A program made the position numbers and the translations under genes. Under the pieces are notes generated by a model that was not told where the DNA came from, searched no databases, and saw only the letters and a list, made by a program, of their open reading frames with translations. DNA of 64,000 bases from Chitinophaga sp. 180180018-3. GTDB taxonomy: Bacteria; Bacteroidota; Bacteroidia; Chitinophagales; Chitinophagaceae. The DNA is taken from contig NZ_CP140772.1 in assembly GCF_037893185.1 (NCBI RefSeq), positions 2,852,001 to 2,916,000 of the forward strand, read 5' to 3'. Position 1 is the first letter of the stretch. Every line of letters starts with the position of its first letter. Shown one piece after another: positions 9,596-18,615 of this stretch.

Positions 9596-10633
9596 ATGAA
9601 GAAACTACTGGTTTTCGCATTGCTTGCAACTGCCTTTTTTGCATGTAAAAAAGATGATCATCCTGGCACAGACAAGCCAGCGGCCCCGGATCCTAATGTA
9701 TTGACAGCTTCCCTACAGGTTCAATACGGAAAATCCATTAAAGGAACTATGCCTGTGGGTACAGGTGCAGCTGGTGCGCCGGTATTGAATACGGCATCGG
9801 GTAACCAGGTGATTCCGGCCATCAACGGGCGGTATGCGGTGATCAGGCCGGATCTGACCGGCGGTAAATTCAAGGGGTATTACCTGAAAGTATCCGGTGC
9901 AGATAGTTATTTCAAGGTAGATTTTTCGCAGCCTAAATCAGGAGCAAGAATGGCAAAAGGTGTAGATCGCCGCTGGCTGAAAAAAGATGGCAACGATTCT
10001 ATCATCATTATCAAGCTGCCGCAGAACGCCACTACAGATACTATTTCTATTGAGTATTCGGTATACGATTCTACCAATGCGGTGAGTAACGTGATCAAAG
10101 CGATTATCACCATCCTCAGTCCGGCTGGCGGCGCTGCCGGAACTCCGCTGGTGGGCAACTGGCAGAACTATCGCTATAAAACCCCGACAGAGAATGAGTG
10201 GCACCTGACATTGGCCGGCGATACTTCCAGGGATCTCTTTTATTGCAGAGATACATCGCTTGTCTACGCCCAACCCGCAGATCTCAATACATTCTGGTTA
10301 TATACCAACTACCATTATACCGTCAAAGATGAAGGTGCTTTCAACAGCGATGGCACTTTCAAATGGGATAATGAAGACACAGACTATATCCTGGTTGTTC
10401 CGGGATCCAGCTGCTCTCATCAGAGATACGATGTCATAAAGGATAACACCAGTTATTCCGGTGGCTGGTCTTATAACCCTGCCACAAAAAAATTACTGAT
10501 GGTACTTGATCAGAACGGACAACTGAATGCAGAAAACTTTGATATCATAGAGCATACCATTACGGAGATTACGGCCACAAAAATGGTCATAACCAGTCCG
10601 GATGGGGGTATGACGGAGCTGGTGAAGAAATAA
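9596..10633 (+). CDS. Lipoprotein of unknown function
   Basis: Starting at 9596 gives MKKLLVFALL followed by a lipobox (FFACKKDD, Cys 17) and a 345-residue mature lipoprotein. An upstream in-frame start at 9542 would place 18 residues before the signal peptide and overlap the promoter, so I rejected it. Residues 40-180 look like beta-rich sandwich sequence. A Ser/Thr/Gly linker follows at about 195, then a second part (GNWQNYRYKTPTENEWHLT) resembling lipocalin-like folds of Bacteroidota surface lipoproteins, with two Cys (FYCRDTS, SSCSH) that might pair. It stands alone between the GH92 gene and a 2H phosphoesterase. I do not recognise a named family. Confidence 0.75.
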   Translation: MKKLLVFALLATAFFACKKDDHPGTDKPAAPDPNVLTASLQVQYGKSIKGTMPVGTGAAGAPVLNTASGNQVIPAINGRYAVIRPDLTGGKFKGYYLKVSGADSYFKVDFSQPKSGARMAKGVDRRWLKKDGNDSIIIIKLPQNATTDTISIEYSVYDSTNAVSNVIKAIITILSPAGGAAGTPLVGNWQNYRYKTPTENEWHLTLAGDTSRDLFYCRDTSLVYAQPADLNTFWLYTNYHYTVKDEGAFNSDGTFKWDNEDTDYILVVPGSSCSHQRYDVIKDNTSYSGGWSYNPATKKLLMVLDQNGQLNAENFDIIEHTITEITATKMVITSPDGGMTELVKK

Positions 10634-10673
10634 GGAGAAAGAATTATTAATTTGCGTAGAGAAAACGCTTGTC

Positions 10674-11192
10674 TTGAAACAGCTTCCTCTCATCCTTACA
10701 TTACAACTGCTTCCGGAAACAGCTGCATTTTTCAATGAGCGCCGGAAACGGTATTACCCGGCATACGCGAACCGGGTGGATGCACATCTGACGCTTTTTT
10801 ATCACCTGCCTGGAGATAATCCACGCATCGTTGAATCCATTGCCAGGGCTACTTTGAGAGAGGCTTTTGATGTACAGGTAACAGGGCTGCAGCAGTTCTC
10901 TAACGGGGTAGCCTATACGTTATCTTCCGCAGAACTGGAAGAATGGCATAGTGCCTTGCAAAGGGAATGGAAGGAGTTGCTTATTGCGAAGGACCAGGCT
11001 CCTTTACAGCCGCATATTACCATTGCAGGAAAGCTGACGGCTTACAAAACACAGGAGTTATATCGTCAGCTGGCAGGGATGGAATATCCGCATGTTATCA
11101 AAGGAATAGGAGTGGAGGCCTGGCGTTATCAGAAAAATAGGTGGTTGAAAGAAGAAACGTACCCCTTCGGGGAAATGAAGAATATGGAATGA
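10674..11192 (+). CDS. 2H phosphoesterase (2'-5' RNA ligase / LigT-like)
   Basis: This 172-residue cytosolic protein carries the two HxTx motifs that define the 2H family: HLTL at 38-41 and HITI at 114-117. Members act as cyclic phosphodiesterases or 2'-5' RNA ligases on RNA ends or nucleotide 2',3'-cyclic phosphates; the substrate here cannot be told. No ATG precedes the first motif in frame, so the TTG at 10674 is the likely start. The last codons (MKNME) lie inside the left arm of a 47-bp palindrome, so the C-terminus is dictated by a repeat. It is convergent with the lipoprotein gene at 11289. Confidence 0.85.
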   Translation: MKQLPLILTLQLLPETAAFFNERRKRYYPAYANRVDAHLTLFYHLPGDNPRIVESIARATLREAFDVQVTGLQQFSNGVAYTLSSAELEEWHSALQREWKELLIAKDQAPLQPHITIAGKLTAYKTQELYRQLAGMEYPHVIKGIGVEAWRYQKNRWLKEETYPFGEMKNME

Positions 11193-11287
11193 AGAATTAA
11201 GAAATGGCGGGGAGATAGTAGCGAAGTTGATCTTCGCGTTTACTATCTCCCCGCCATTTCTTAATTCTTCATTCCATATTCTTCATT
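11174..11287. repeat. 47-bp perfect palindrome with nested hairpin between convergent genes
   Basis: Arms 11174-11220 and 11241-11287 are perfectly complementary over 47 nt. The spacer contains a second hairpin, GCGAAG/CTTCGC. The left arm overlaps the last codons and stop of the 2H phosphoesterase gene, and the right arm ends one base before the stop codon of the minus-strand lipoprotein gene. It is probably a bidirectional terminator and would form a very stable RNA duplex. Confidence 0.9.
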
Positions 11288-11288
11288 C

Positions 11289-12260
11289 CTACTTCGCTCT
11301 ATTCACATGCTTCACAGTAACAGTTACCTCATAGGTTCCTTCCTGGAAGATCTGAAACTGGAACCGCGGATTGGCGCTATATATCTGGTCGCTGGTGGGC
11401 GCGTAGCCAGGATCAATAGTGACAAACTGGCTGGGAATCCGATAGTAAATCAGGTATCCGTAGGAGCTTTGCATGAGCGGGAACGGCGTGGTTTCGAAAT
11501 TGCAGATCATCGATGTATCGTTCTTTTCGATAGGATGGAACTGCGCGTAAGTCTGGAAATCACTGCGGTCGCCGCGGCGGATGATTTCTCCTTTGGCCGG
11601 ATTGAAATAATGACCGTTCTGATCTGCGATCTTCAGGATGATATTTGTGCCATCGTCCGATATCTTTTTAATGGTGACCGTAGGTACGCCCAGATCGCCA
11701 CTGCTACTGCTGCCATCTTTGAACCAGGCCGCGCCACCGTCGCCGATCCGGTAAGGGGGCTCGTCGATCAGTGTGAAGGTGGCAATGTTCTTATACACCC
11801 TGGTACCGTTTTCATTGGAGGCCTGGATATCGAATTCATAAACACCCAGCGGCATCTTCACAGAAGTGCTGTAGAAAGTGAAGGCGCCGGTATGTTCGTT
11901 GAATTCCCAGCAGGTAGAGTTTATTTTCTGTCTTTTCTTATTTAACAACGCTACGGTAGTATCTACCTGGGGATCAAATTTACCTATCCATTCGTAACGG
12001 TCAAATTTCGCGTATAAGGTGTCGGCATGGGTATGTTTGACCGCATCCCGTATATCCAACAGCTTGTATACTACGGGGGCACTGGAGCCATCATTGCTTA
12101 CGGGTGAGGTTTGCTGTACCTGTCCACGCTTTATCTGGATGGGATTATCCACGTAGCGTACCTGACTGCTCAGGTAACCTTTTTCCACTTTAGAGCAGCT
12201 GTACATCGCCACACTGAGGCTGAACAATACGGCGCCCACTATTTTTATGTTTCTTTTCAT
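11289..12260 (-). CDS. Lipoprotein of a SusC/SusD/fasciclin operon (DUF5007-like)
   Basis: This protein of about 323 residues begins MKRNIKIVGAVLF with lipobox Cys about 22 (MYSCSK). A start two codons upstream (12266) is equally possible. The middle has Ig-like/PKD-like beta features (GVYEFDIQASNENGTRVYKNIATFTL), followed by a C-terminal part with a GDGGAAWFKDGSSS segment. It is the last gene of a four-gene minus-strand operon, 16 nt after the fasciclin gene. Lipoproteins in this position next to SusD and FAS1 genes are often labelled DUF5007; I think this is one but cannot confirm it. It probably binds an extracellular ligand together with SusC/SusD. Confidence 0.7.
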   Translation of the reverse strand: MKRNIKIVGAVLFSLSVAMYSCSKVEKGYLSSQVRYVDNPIQIKRGQVQQTSPVSNDGSSAPVVYKLLDIRDAVKHTHADTLYAKFDRYEWIGKFDPQVDTTVALLNKKRQKINSTCWEFNEHTGAFTFYSTSVKMPLGVYEFDIQASNENGTRVYKNIATFTLIDEPPYRIGDGGAAWFKDGSSSSGDLGVPTVTIKKISDDGTNIILKIADQNGHYFNPAKGEIIRRGDRSDFQTYAQFHPIEKNDTSMICNFETTPFPLMQSSYGYLIYYRIPSQFVTIDPGYAPTSDQIYSANPRFQFQIFQEGTYEVTVTVKHVNRAK

Positions 12261-12282
12261 AATCATTGCGTAAAGGGTGAAA

Positions 12283-12969
12283 CTAGTTATTCACGTCCCC
12301 GAAATAAGTAAAGGTGTGGTTGTTGTTAAGCACGTGCAGCATACCGGTGGTCGTAATAATCCCGGTGGTCTGGCATACTGCCTGTAGTAACTGCTCCGGC
12401 TTTACGTTCGGAAGCCCGGAATCGTCGGTCGGAACAGGGCTTCCCGGCAGCGGCTTGATCTTCGTGAGATAAAGGTATACCGGGTATTGCGTGAACATGC
12501 CCGTGTTGGTATAGTCACTGGATGGGATACCCTGTATCAGTCGCAGTTCCCCGTCATTGGCTTTGTAGAGCTTACCGGTTTTGGTGGTTTTATCCAGCGT
12601 AATTTTATCTTTGAAGATATATGCCCTCAGGGAATCCTTCATGGCACGGAAATCCAGCGAGTCGAATGTATAAGGCAGGTTTGGATCGTTGCGGATGATG
12701 CGTTCATACTCCCGTTTCTGATCGAGGTAGTTATCCAGGTCATAGTCCGTGATACTAAAGAAAGTACCGGCACTGTTTACCTCATCCTTCAGCCCTGTTT
12801 TGTCGATTAGTAGTCTTACGGTATCGAACAGCGGATTGGTTTTCAGATAATCGTAAGTGGTCATATTCACATGGGGATCATGCAGACTTCCGCCGATGGT
12901 GTAATCTTTCTTGCAGGAAAATAATACAACGGCAATAAGTGCGATCAGCCCCGGATATCTTTTTTTCAT
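12283..12969 (-). CDS. Fasciclin (FAS1) domain lipoprotein
   Basis: This 228-residue protein has a lipobox at Cys 19 (VVLFSCKKD). The body shows a FAS1-type pattern: a Phe-rich first helix (TNPLFDTVRLLIDKTGL), a beta turn (GTFFSITDYDLDNYL), and a late segment ending in GMLHVLNNNHTFTYFG that resembles the conserved FAS1 C-terminal strand (the usual His/Leu-rich VIH-VLTP region). FAS1 domains mediate adhesion or ligand binding. The gene lies 20 nt after SusD and 16 nt before the next lipoprotein, so it belongs to this uptake operon. The domain is somewhat divergent and single. Confidence 0.8.
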   Translation of the reverse strand: MKKRYPGLIALIAVVLFSCKKDYTIGGSLHDPHVNMTTYDYLKTNPLFDTVRLLIDKTGLKDEVNSAGTFFSITDYDLDNYLDQKREYERIIRNDPNLPYTFDSLDFRAMKDSLRAYIFKDKITLDKTTKTGKLYKANDGELRLIQGIPSSDYTNTGMFTQYPVYLYLTKIKPLPGSPVPTDDSGLPNVKPEQLLQAVCQTTGIITTTGMLHVLNNNHTFTYFGDVNN

Positions 12970-12989
12970 ACAGTTGTGTTTTTGATAAA

Positions 12990-14453
12990 TTAAAGTTTAC
13001 CTCTCCAGTAGGGAGTTTGCACTAAGGTGAAATCGTCTTTGAACATATTGGGGTCGATCGGCCACAGCCAGCCACCATTGGCAAACTGGTCCAGCGGAAA
13101 ATGTTCATTGTAGGTGGTCAGCTTTTTATTACGTACCAGGTCGTAGTAAGCATGTCCTTCAAAATACAACTCCCTTAGTCTTTCTTCCAGAATGGTGGTA
13201 CCCAGTGCATCGCCGGTGCCGTTGAAATCCTGAATGCCGGCCCTTTCGCGTACCTGGTTCAGCAACTGCTGAGCGTCGGCATCCTGACCCAGTTTGTGCA
13301 GTGCTTCTGCCCTCAGCAGCATGATATCTGCCAGACGGAAAATGATGATGTTGTTACTCAGACGGGGATCCTTTTTCGTAGAGCCGTCGGCGTAGCTGAT
13401 GTTGGCAAACTTGATAATCTGTCCGTCGTTGCCTTCGGGCTGGTAGAAGAAATCCCGGTAGCGGATATCATTGTAGTTACTGGCGTACAGATGGCTGACC
13501 ATATTGCTGTTCACCGGCCAGGGGAGGTTGTTTTTACCATCGATGAAAGGCATCTTTATGGTAGCTGCGTAACCCATGTTCTGAGAAAGCGCCATCCCTT
13601 CCGACTGCCCGTCGTTCAGATTAAGTTCGAAAATACCTTCGGTAGATTTGCCGATAAATACTTTCATATAGTTGGTAGAATCAGAGAGCTGATATCCGCC
13701 ATTGGCGATAACAACACCTGCGGCGGCGGCGCTTCCGGCGTAGTCGCCTTTCCACGCGAGGATATGCGCCTGCAACGCAAAGGCACTGCCTTTATTGGCT
13801 CTTACACCGCGCTGGCTATCGTCGCTATAACCGAAATCCAGGTATTGCTTTGATACTTCGAGGTCGGTCAGGCATTGTTTCCATACGCTGTCGGCCGAAC
13901 TTCTCGGAATATTTTTAGCACTGGATACATCCAGGTCGGGCTGCAGTTTCAGCGGAATATCGCCCCAGATCCTGCTCATATAGAAGTAGGTGAAAGCCCG
14001 CAGGAAATAGGCTTCGCCGATCACATGCTGCTTATTGACGAGTGCGGAGAACTTGCTGTCGGGGATCTGCGGCACTTTGTTGATGATCAGGTTTATCTGC
14101 TGCATCAGCTGATAGTAGCTCTGCCAGTTCCAGTTGTCGCTGCCCACATTCAACCCGGTAAATTCTCCGTTGGAAATATTGTAGTTGCCATTATCCAGAC
14201 CTCCGTTGATGTTCAGCTCACCAGATACAATATCTCCGTACTTATGCCAGGAATTTCCATTGATGAGTATATTCCTCAGGATCGCGTAAGCACCGGCCAG
14301 CGCGGTGTTGGCATCCTGTTCATTGGTAAAGTAAGCGTTGGTGAAAGTTGAATTATGCGGTTCCAGATCCAGTATCCTGGAACAGGAACTGATCAGCGAG
14401 GCGGCAGTAAGCACTGCGGCGGTATATGCAATATATATGCGGTGTTTTTTCAT
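12990..14453 (-). CDS. SusD/RagB-family surface lipoprotein
   Basis: The true start is the ATG at 14453 (MKKHRIYIAY), giving 487 residues with lipobox Cys about 24 (LISSCSR). The longer frame back to 14546 overlaps SusC and lacks a signal sequence. The body has the RagB/SusD pattern: EPHNSTFTNAYFTNEQDA near the N-terminus, helical TPR units (GEAYFLRAFTYFYMSRIWGDIPL), and the C-terminal region IIFRLADIMLLRAEALHKLGQ, ERLRELYFEGHAYYDLVR and LWPIDPN. SusD forms the lid over its SusC partner and binds substrate outside the cell. It starts 16 nt after the SusC stop. Confidence 0.95.
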   Translation of the reverse strand: MKKHRIYIAYTAAVLTAASLISSCSRILDLEPHNSTFTNAYFTNEQDANTALAGAYAILRNILINGNSWHKYGDIVSGELNINGGLDNGNYNISNGEFTGLNVGSDNWNWQSYYQLMQQINLIINKVPQIPDSKFSALVNKQHVIGEAYFLRAFTYFYMSRIWGDIPLKLQPDLDVSSAKNIPRSSADSVWKQCLTDLEVSKQYLDFGYSDDSQRGVRANKGSAFALQAHILAWKGDYAGSAAAAGVVIANGGYQLSDSTNYMKVFIGKSTEGIFELNLNDGQSEGMALSQNMGYAATIKMPFIDGKNNLPWPVNSNMVSHLYASNYNDIRYRDFFYQPEGNDGQIIKFANISYADGSTKKDPRLSNNIIIFRLADIMLLRAEALHKLGQDADAQQLLNQVRERAGIQDFNGTGDALGTTILEERLRELYFEGHAYYDLVRNKKLTTYNEHFPLDQFANGGWLWPIDPNMFKDDFTLVQTPYWRGKL

Positions 14454-14469
14454 GATTCCGGTTTTAAGA

Positions 14470-17400
14470 TTAGAGGCTAAGATCCAGTCCCAGTGTGAAC
14501 TTCCTCGGGATAGGGTAGCCGCTTCCACTGTATATGCCAAATGCATCTACCTGCTCAGGATCAGGAATATTCCTGGATTGTTTGAAGAGCAGCAGGTTAT
14601 CGGCCAATGCGTATATTCTCAGACGTCTGAAGTGCAGTTTGTCCAGCACCACCTGGTTGAAAGAGTAGGAGAGTGATACGTTTTTAATCCTGAAATAAGC
14701 GCCGCTCTCTATCCATGCAGAGCTTACCATGGCGTATTTGTAATGGGTACCATTTACGGAACTCAGACTCGGGTAATCTGCATGATCGCCGGGGTTCCGC
14801 CAGTAGTTGATATTGCTGAGATCTGGCATGGAGTGATTGGCAATAGAGTGGTAGGGATTGGGATCGCCGTCATCGGTAGGTACCAGCTGGGAGAGCTTTC
14901 CGGCAAGGTAATCATCAAATATTTTTCTACCTGCTGTAAAAGTGCAGAACACATACAGGGAGAAACCTTTGTAGCTGAAAGTATTTCCCCAGCCGCCGGT
15001 AACTTTCGGATTCGGGCTGCCGGCAGGTACATAGTCGGTGGCGTCCAGTATACCATCGCCGTTGGAATCCTGCCAGATGGGATCTCCGCCTTTAAACGGA
15101 TAGCCATAAAAGGCAAGCACCTGGCCGGTTACCTTGTTTACCGGTACATCGGCATCGTTGGCATAGATGCCTGTTTTACGGAATACGTTATACGAGTTCA
15201 GTGGCTGCCCCTGACGCAGGAGATATTTATCCAGGTAGATGTCGCGGCCACCATTCGGCAGGGATGTAATCAGGTTGTCGTTGTGCGCGATATTCAATAA
15301 TGTTTGCCATTGGAATTTAGCTCCCGGCCGGAGTACGTTCCCGATCAGCTGCATTTCCACACCTGTGTTACGGATGCCGATGGCATTGGCAGTGAGAATA
15401 GAATAACCTGTTGTTACGGGCACATTCAGGTTGAAGATCCCGCCGGAGGTGTTTTTTATGTAGGCATCTGCCACCATGGTAATCCTGCCATTGAACAGGG
15501 TCATATCCAGTCCTAAGTTCTTCTGTATACTCTTTTCCCAGCTCAGGCTGTTGTTGGTCAGCCCCTTGTTGAAATCCAGCGATACAGCCGGAACGCCGTT
15601 GTAGCCATAGGCATAGTTCTGACCGGTAGCCGGATTGGTGCTGCCAGGGAAATCGCCGGCGCCTATTCTATAGGTATTGAAGGAAAGATAGTTGTCGGCC
15701 CCATCCGGCTGGCGACCAGCCACACCAACGCTGGCGCGGAGTTTCAACAGTGTAAGCCAGTTGCTGGCCGACTTCAGCATGGGCTCTTCGCTGATCACCC
15801 AGCCTGCTGATACGGACGGAAAGTAACCCCAGCGGTTGTTCTTACCGAAACGGGAAGAAGCATCTGCGGTGATTACGCCGGAAAGGAGATAGCGGTCTTT
15901 GTAACTATAGTTACCGCGCAGGAAAAGCGATTGTATGCCGCTTTGCAGCAGATCGCTCCGCGTGTCAGAAAGATTCTTATTCAATACGGTCACCGTACGG
16001 ATCTGGTCATTCGGAATGCCTACAGCGTAAGCATAGGTGGAACGGTATTCCCAGAACTCAGTATTCTGACCTGCCAGCAAATTGAGGTTGTGACCTGCGC
16101 CTAAGGCGGTGGTGTATTGCAGGGTGTTGCTCATCAGGTAAGTGTTGGCCTTATCTGAAAAGCTGGTCGCCAAACCGGTACCATCGCGCCTCACGCTGCC
16201 GGGCGTGTAGGAATCCATCCGGCTGTTGCTTTGGTTGAAGGAGATGACGGTAGAGAAATTGAATTTGCTGGAAATGTGCCAGTCGATCGTAGGACTGATA
16301 GACAGGTTATCGTTCGAGTTCTGATCGGTACCGCTGGTGCCGTTGCCGAAAATAAAATCTTTGTTGGCAGGGGTCATGTATAGCAGCGAGGTAGGCAGCG
16401 GACTGGAAGCATAATATCCGCCGTTGAAGGGGCCGAAGCCACCGGAAAGGTCGCTGATAGATCTGGGCCGGTCGATACGTGTATAACGGATCTGCGTGTT
16501 GATCTGCACATTGCGGGAAACGTTCAGGCCTGTATTGCTGCTGAAGCTGTAGCGCCGGAGTCCTGTTTTACGTACGATCCCGTTTTCGTTGTAATAGTTA
16601 AGTCCGTAACGATAGGTGACCAGATCGCCGCCGCCGGTGATGGAGAGATCATAGTTATCGACGCGGCCGGTCTGGAACATGCCACCGCGATAGTCGTTGG
16701 CGTTATTGAAGGCCGGATTCAGACTGTCGGTCAGCACCTGGGGGATATTTCTCAACGTACCCCAGCTGCCGTAGTGATTGATCAGTTCCATTTTAGCGCG
16801 GCGTTCTTCCGCGCCTATCAGTACTTTATCGAGTTGTGGCATTTCGGTAAAGCCGTGGTAAGTGGAAAAATCCATCCGTGGTTTACCGGCAACGCCTCTT
16901 TTTGTTTTGATGATAATAACGCCGCCTGCGCCCCGGGAACCATAGATGGCTGCGGCAGAAGCGTCTTTCAGGATATCTATGCTCTGGATATCGCTGATGG
17001 CGATACCGGCCATGACATCGGTATTGGTACCGGTGCCGTAGTTGATGGCCGCGATATCTTCTGTTGTCTGAGGTACGCCGTCGATCACATAAAGTGGGCC
17101 GCTGAGAGCGCGGGCCAGACTGGTTTTCCCGGCGTTGCTGGTGAAATCGCTGTTGATGTTGCGGCTTACAGCGGTGTTACCACGCATCACCACATTGCTG
17201 CGGATACCCGGTTCGCCGGAGTAGTTCTGTACGTCCAGCCCGGGTGCGCGTCCTTGCAGCAGCGCATCAAAAGTGGGAGTAGGCACATCCAGCAATGCTT
17301 TCGGATTGATGGATGTAACCGCTGCGGTTACTGTCTTCCTGGAAGCTTCCTGATAACCAATCACCACCACATCCCGCAGGGTTTTTTTATCCTGCGGCAT

Positions 17401-17730
17401 CCGTACATTCAGGTGTTCGTTACTTTCCTTTACGGTCACAGAATAGGGGAGGTAGCCAACAATCGTAAAAGTGAGCATGGTACCGGGATGCACTTTTACT
17501 GCATAACTACCGTCGCCGGCAGTAATGGCGCCGGCCTTGGAATCTGAAATACTGACGGACACACCCGGCAGGGGATTGCCGTCAGCGCCATCTCTGACCA
17601 CACCGGATACAGCGATCCTTGCGTCAGCAGGCTTTACCTGCGCTGTACCCGGTATTGTGATGAGGTACAGACAGAACGTTAATAACATAACAGCGTAGCT
17701 ACGGCTGTTTGTTGTAAAATTAACAGTCAT
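14470..17730 (-). CDS. SusC/RagA TonB-dependent outer-membrane transporter (no STN domain)
   Basis: This 1086-residue protein has a signal peptide ending near residue 30. Residues about 38-120 are a carboxypeptidase-regulatory-like beta domain (SGVVRDGADGNPLPGVSVSI), followed by a plug (ALLQGRAPGLDVQN, DVMAGIAISDIQSIDILKDASAAAIYGSRGAGGVIIIKT) and a long barrel ending in a terminal Leu (LGLDLSL). It lacks the N-terminal STN signalling domain seen in the other two SusC genes here, and no sigma/FecR pair is adjacent. It is therefore probably controlled differently. It is the first gene of the SusC-SusD-FAS1-lipoprotein operon; the nutrient is unknown, and no glycosidase is in the operon. Confidence 0.95.
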   Translation of the reverse strand: MTVNFTTNSRSYAVMLLTFCLYLITIPGTAQVKPADARIAVSGVVRDGADGNPLPGVSVSISDSKAGAITAGDGSYAVKVHPGTMLTFTIVGYLPYSVTVKESNEHLNVRMPQDKKTLRDVVVIGYQEASRKTVTAAVTSINPKALLDVPTPTFDALLQGRAPGLDVQNYSGEPGIRSNVVMRGNTAVSRNINSDFTSNAGKTSLARALSGPLYVIDGVPQTTEDIAAINYGTGTNTDVMAGIAISDIQSIDILKDASAAAIYGSRGAGGVIIIKTKRGVAGKPRMDFSTYHGFTEMPQLDKVLIGAEERRAKMELINHYGSWGTLRNIPQVLTDSLNPAFNNANDYRGGMFQTGRVDNYDLSITGGGDLVTYRYGLNYYNENGIVRKTGLRRYSFSSNTGLNVSRNVQINTQIRYTRIDRPRSISDLSGGFGPFNGGYYASSPLPTSLLYMTPANKDFIFGNGTSGTDQNSNDNLSISPTIDWHISSKFNFSTVISFNQSNSRMDSYTPGSVRRDGTGLATSFSDKANTYLMSNTLQYTTALGAGHNLNLLAGQNTEFWEYRSTYAYAVGIPNDQIRTVTVLNKNLSDTRSDLLQSGIQSLFLRGNYSYKDRYLLSGVITADASSRFGKNNRWGYFPSVSAGWVISEEPMLKSASNWLTLLKLRASVGVAGRQPDGADNYLSFNTYRIGAGDFPGSTNPATGQNYAYGYNGVPAVSLDFNKGLTNNSLSWEKSIQKNLGLDMTLFNGRITMVADAYIKNTSGGIFNLNVPVTTGYSILTANAIGIRNTGVEMQLIGNVLRPGAKFQWQTLLNIAHNDNLITSLPNGGRDIYLDKYLLRQGQPLNSYNVFRKTGIYANDADVPVNKVTGQVLAFYGYPFKGGDPIWQDSNGDGILDATDYVPAGSPNPKVTGGWGNTFSYKGFSLYVFCTFTAGRKIFDDYLAGKLSQLVPTDDGDPNPYHSIANHSMPDLSNINYWRNPGDHADYPSLSSVNGTHYKYAMVSSAWIESGAYFRIKNVSLSYSFNQVVLDKLHFRRLRIYALADNLLLFKQSRNIPDPEQVDAFGIYSGSGYPIPRKFTLGLDLSL

Positions 17731-18083
17731 GAAAATTGATTTGAGACTTATGAAATGATACTGCCGGCTTGTAGCCAGTTATAACTATGACGATGGTTGA
17801 CCTATAGCGCTGTTCGCAAAAAACTCAACTCTTTGTTGGAAATAAATTTTGGTTTGATAAAATATTCTTTTGCTAAATCGATTTTTTAAATGGATCACAG
17901 GTTCCCATGCAACTGTAAAGTTAGTATAAGGCCAAGGCGTAACTTGTTAATGGATTTTAAAACATTGTAAACAATATTGAATATGTGGGAAGACAAACAA
18001 TGTTAAAACATGCACTGTTGCAAATGGTATTATATTTAAATATTATATTTGCTGTTAGCTACTAAAAGCTATTCCTGCTACCT
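17731..18083. other. 353-nt divergent intergenic region
   Basis: This AT-rich gap lies between the minus-strand SusC operon and the plus-strand gene at 18084. It contains a good plus-strand promoter at 18018-18051 and an 8-bp inverted repeat AACATTGT (17961-17968) / ACAATGTT (17997-18004) that could be an operator. No convincing minus-strand -7 element was found for SusC, and no ORF with coding character is present. Confidence 0.5.
18018..18051 (+). promoter_or_regulatory. Bacteroidota-type promoter
   Basis: TTG at 18018-18020 is followed after 23 nt by TATATTTG at 18044-18051. It lies 32 nt upstream of the start at 18084. Confidence 0.6.
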
Positions 18084-18590
18084 ATGAAATACCACTACCT
18101 GTTACTCTGCCTGTTATTGGGCATTAGCGGCCTGCGTGCATCTGCACAGGCGCCGGATAACGCTGGCACCCGCGCTAAAGCAGCCGCTGTTTTTACGAAG
18201 CTATTGAATGACGCTGCTGCGGCTTATCCACCCCGATTGTCGTACCTGACAGAAGCGGGCGCCCGCATAGAATCTCCTTTCCGGGTCACGGAAGAGGGAA
18301 TACTTTCTGTAACATTCCGCTACCAGGTCGATAACAGTTTTACCCTTTACCGGGTATCGGCGCCGGTGAGTGCTATCAAAGAAGTATTCTGCGATGATTA
18401 CCTCGGACTGGAATTCACCGCCCCTGTAGTAAAAATCGCTGAAAGTGAGAAAGGCAGCCGGGAGCTGGTGGAAAGTAACACCCTGGCCTTGTTTCATATT
18501 GCCAAACCGGGCGAAGGACCAACCGGAGAACGCCTTAAACAACGCGTGGAACAAGCGTTGCAGGTGTTTCGCGAAGGAATTACGAATTAG
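18084..18590 (+). CDS. Secreted protein of unknown function
   Basis: This 168-residue protein has a signal peptide (MKYHYLLLCLLLGISGLRASAQ, cleavage near residue 22). The mature part has a helix, a central beta region (GILSVTFRYQVDNSFTLYRVSAPVSAIKEVF) and a C-terminal helix. I recognise no family. The final residues REGITN are encoded in a 44-bp perfect palindrome whose other half encodes the same last five residues of the convergent repressor, so they are unlikely to be functional. A clear promoter is present upstream. Confidence 0.75.
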   Translation: MKYHYLLLCLLLGISGLRASAQAPDNAGTRAKAAAVFTKLLNDAAAAYPPRLSYLTEAGARIESPFRVTEEGILSVTFRYQVDNSFTLYRVSAPVSAIKEVFCDDYLGLEFTAPVVKIAESEKGSRELVESNTLALFHIAKPGEGPTGERLKQRVEQALQVFREGITN

Positions 18591-18615
18591 GAATTCCTAA
18601 TTCGTAATTCCTTCG
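18572..18615. repeat. 44-bp perfect palindrome spanning the stop codons of two convergent genes
   Basis: The sequence is a perfect palindrome centred on GAATTC (18591-18596). Each half contains GGAATTACGAATTAG, read as G-I-T-N-stop on its own strand. The plus gene stops at 18590 and the minus gene at 18597, with only the 6-nt centre between them. The half-site is the GAATTACGAATT repeat also seen at 22656, 23310 and 59433. Confidence 0.95.

Noticed and set aside
16774..17547. 257-codon plus-strand frame opposite SusC
   Set aside because: It overlaps the SusC plug and N-terminal domains, which are unmistakable on the minus strand.
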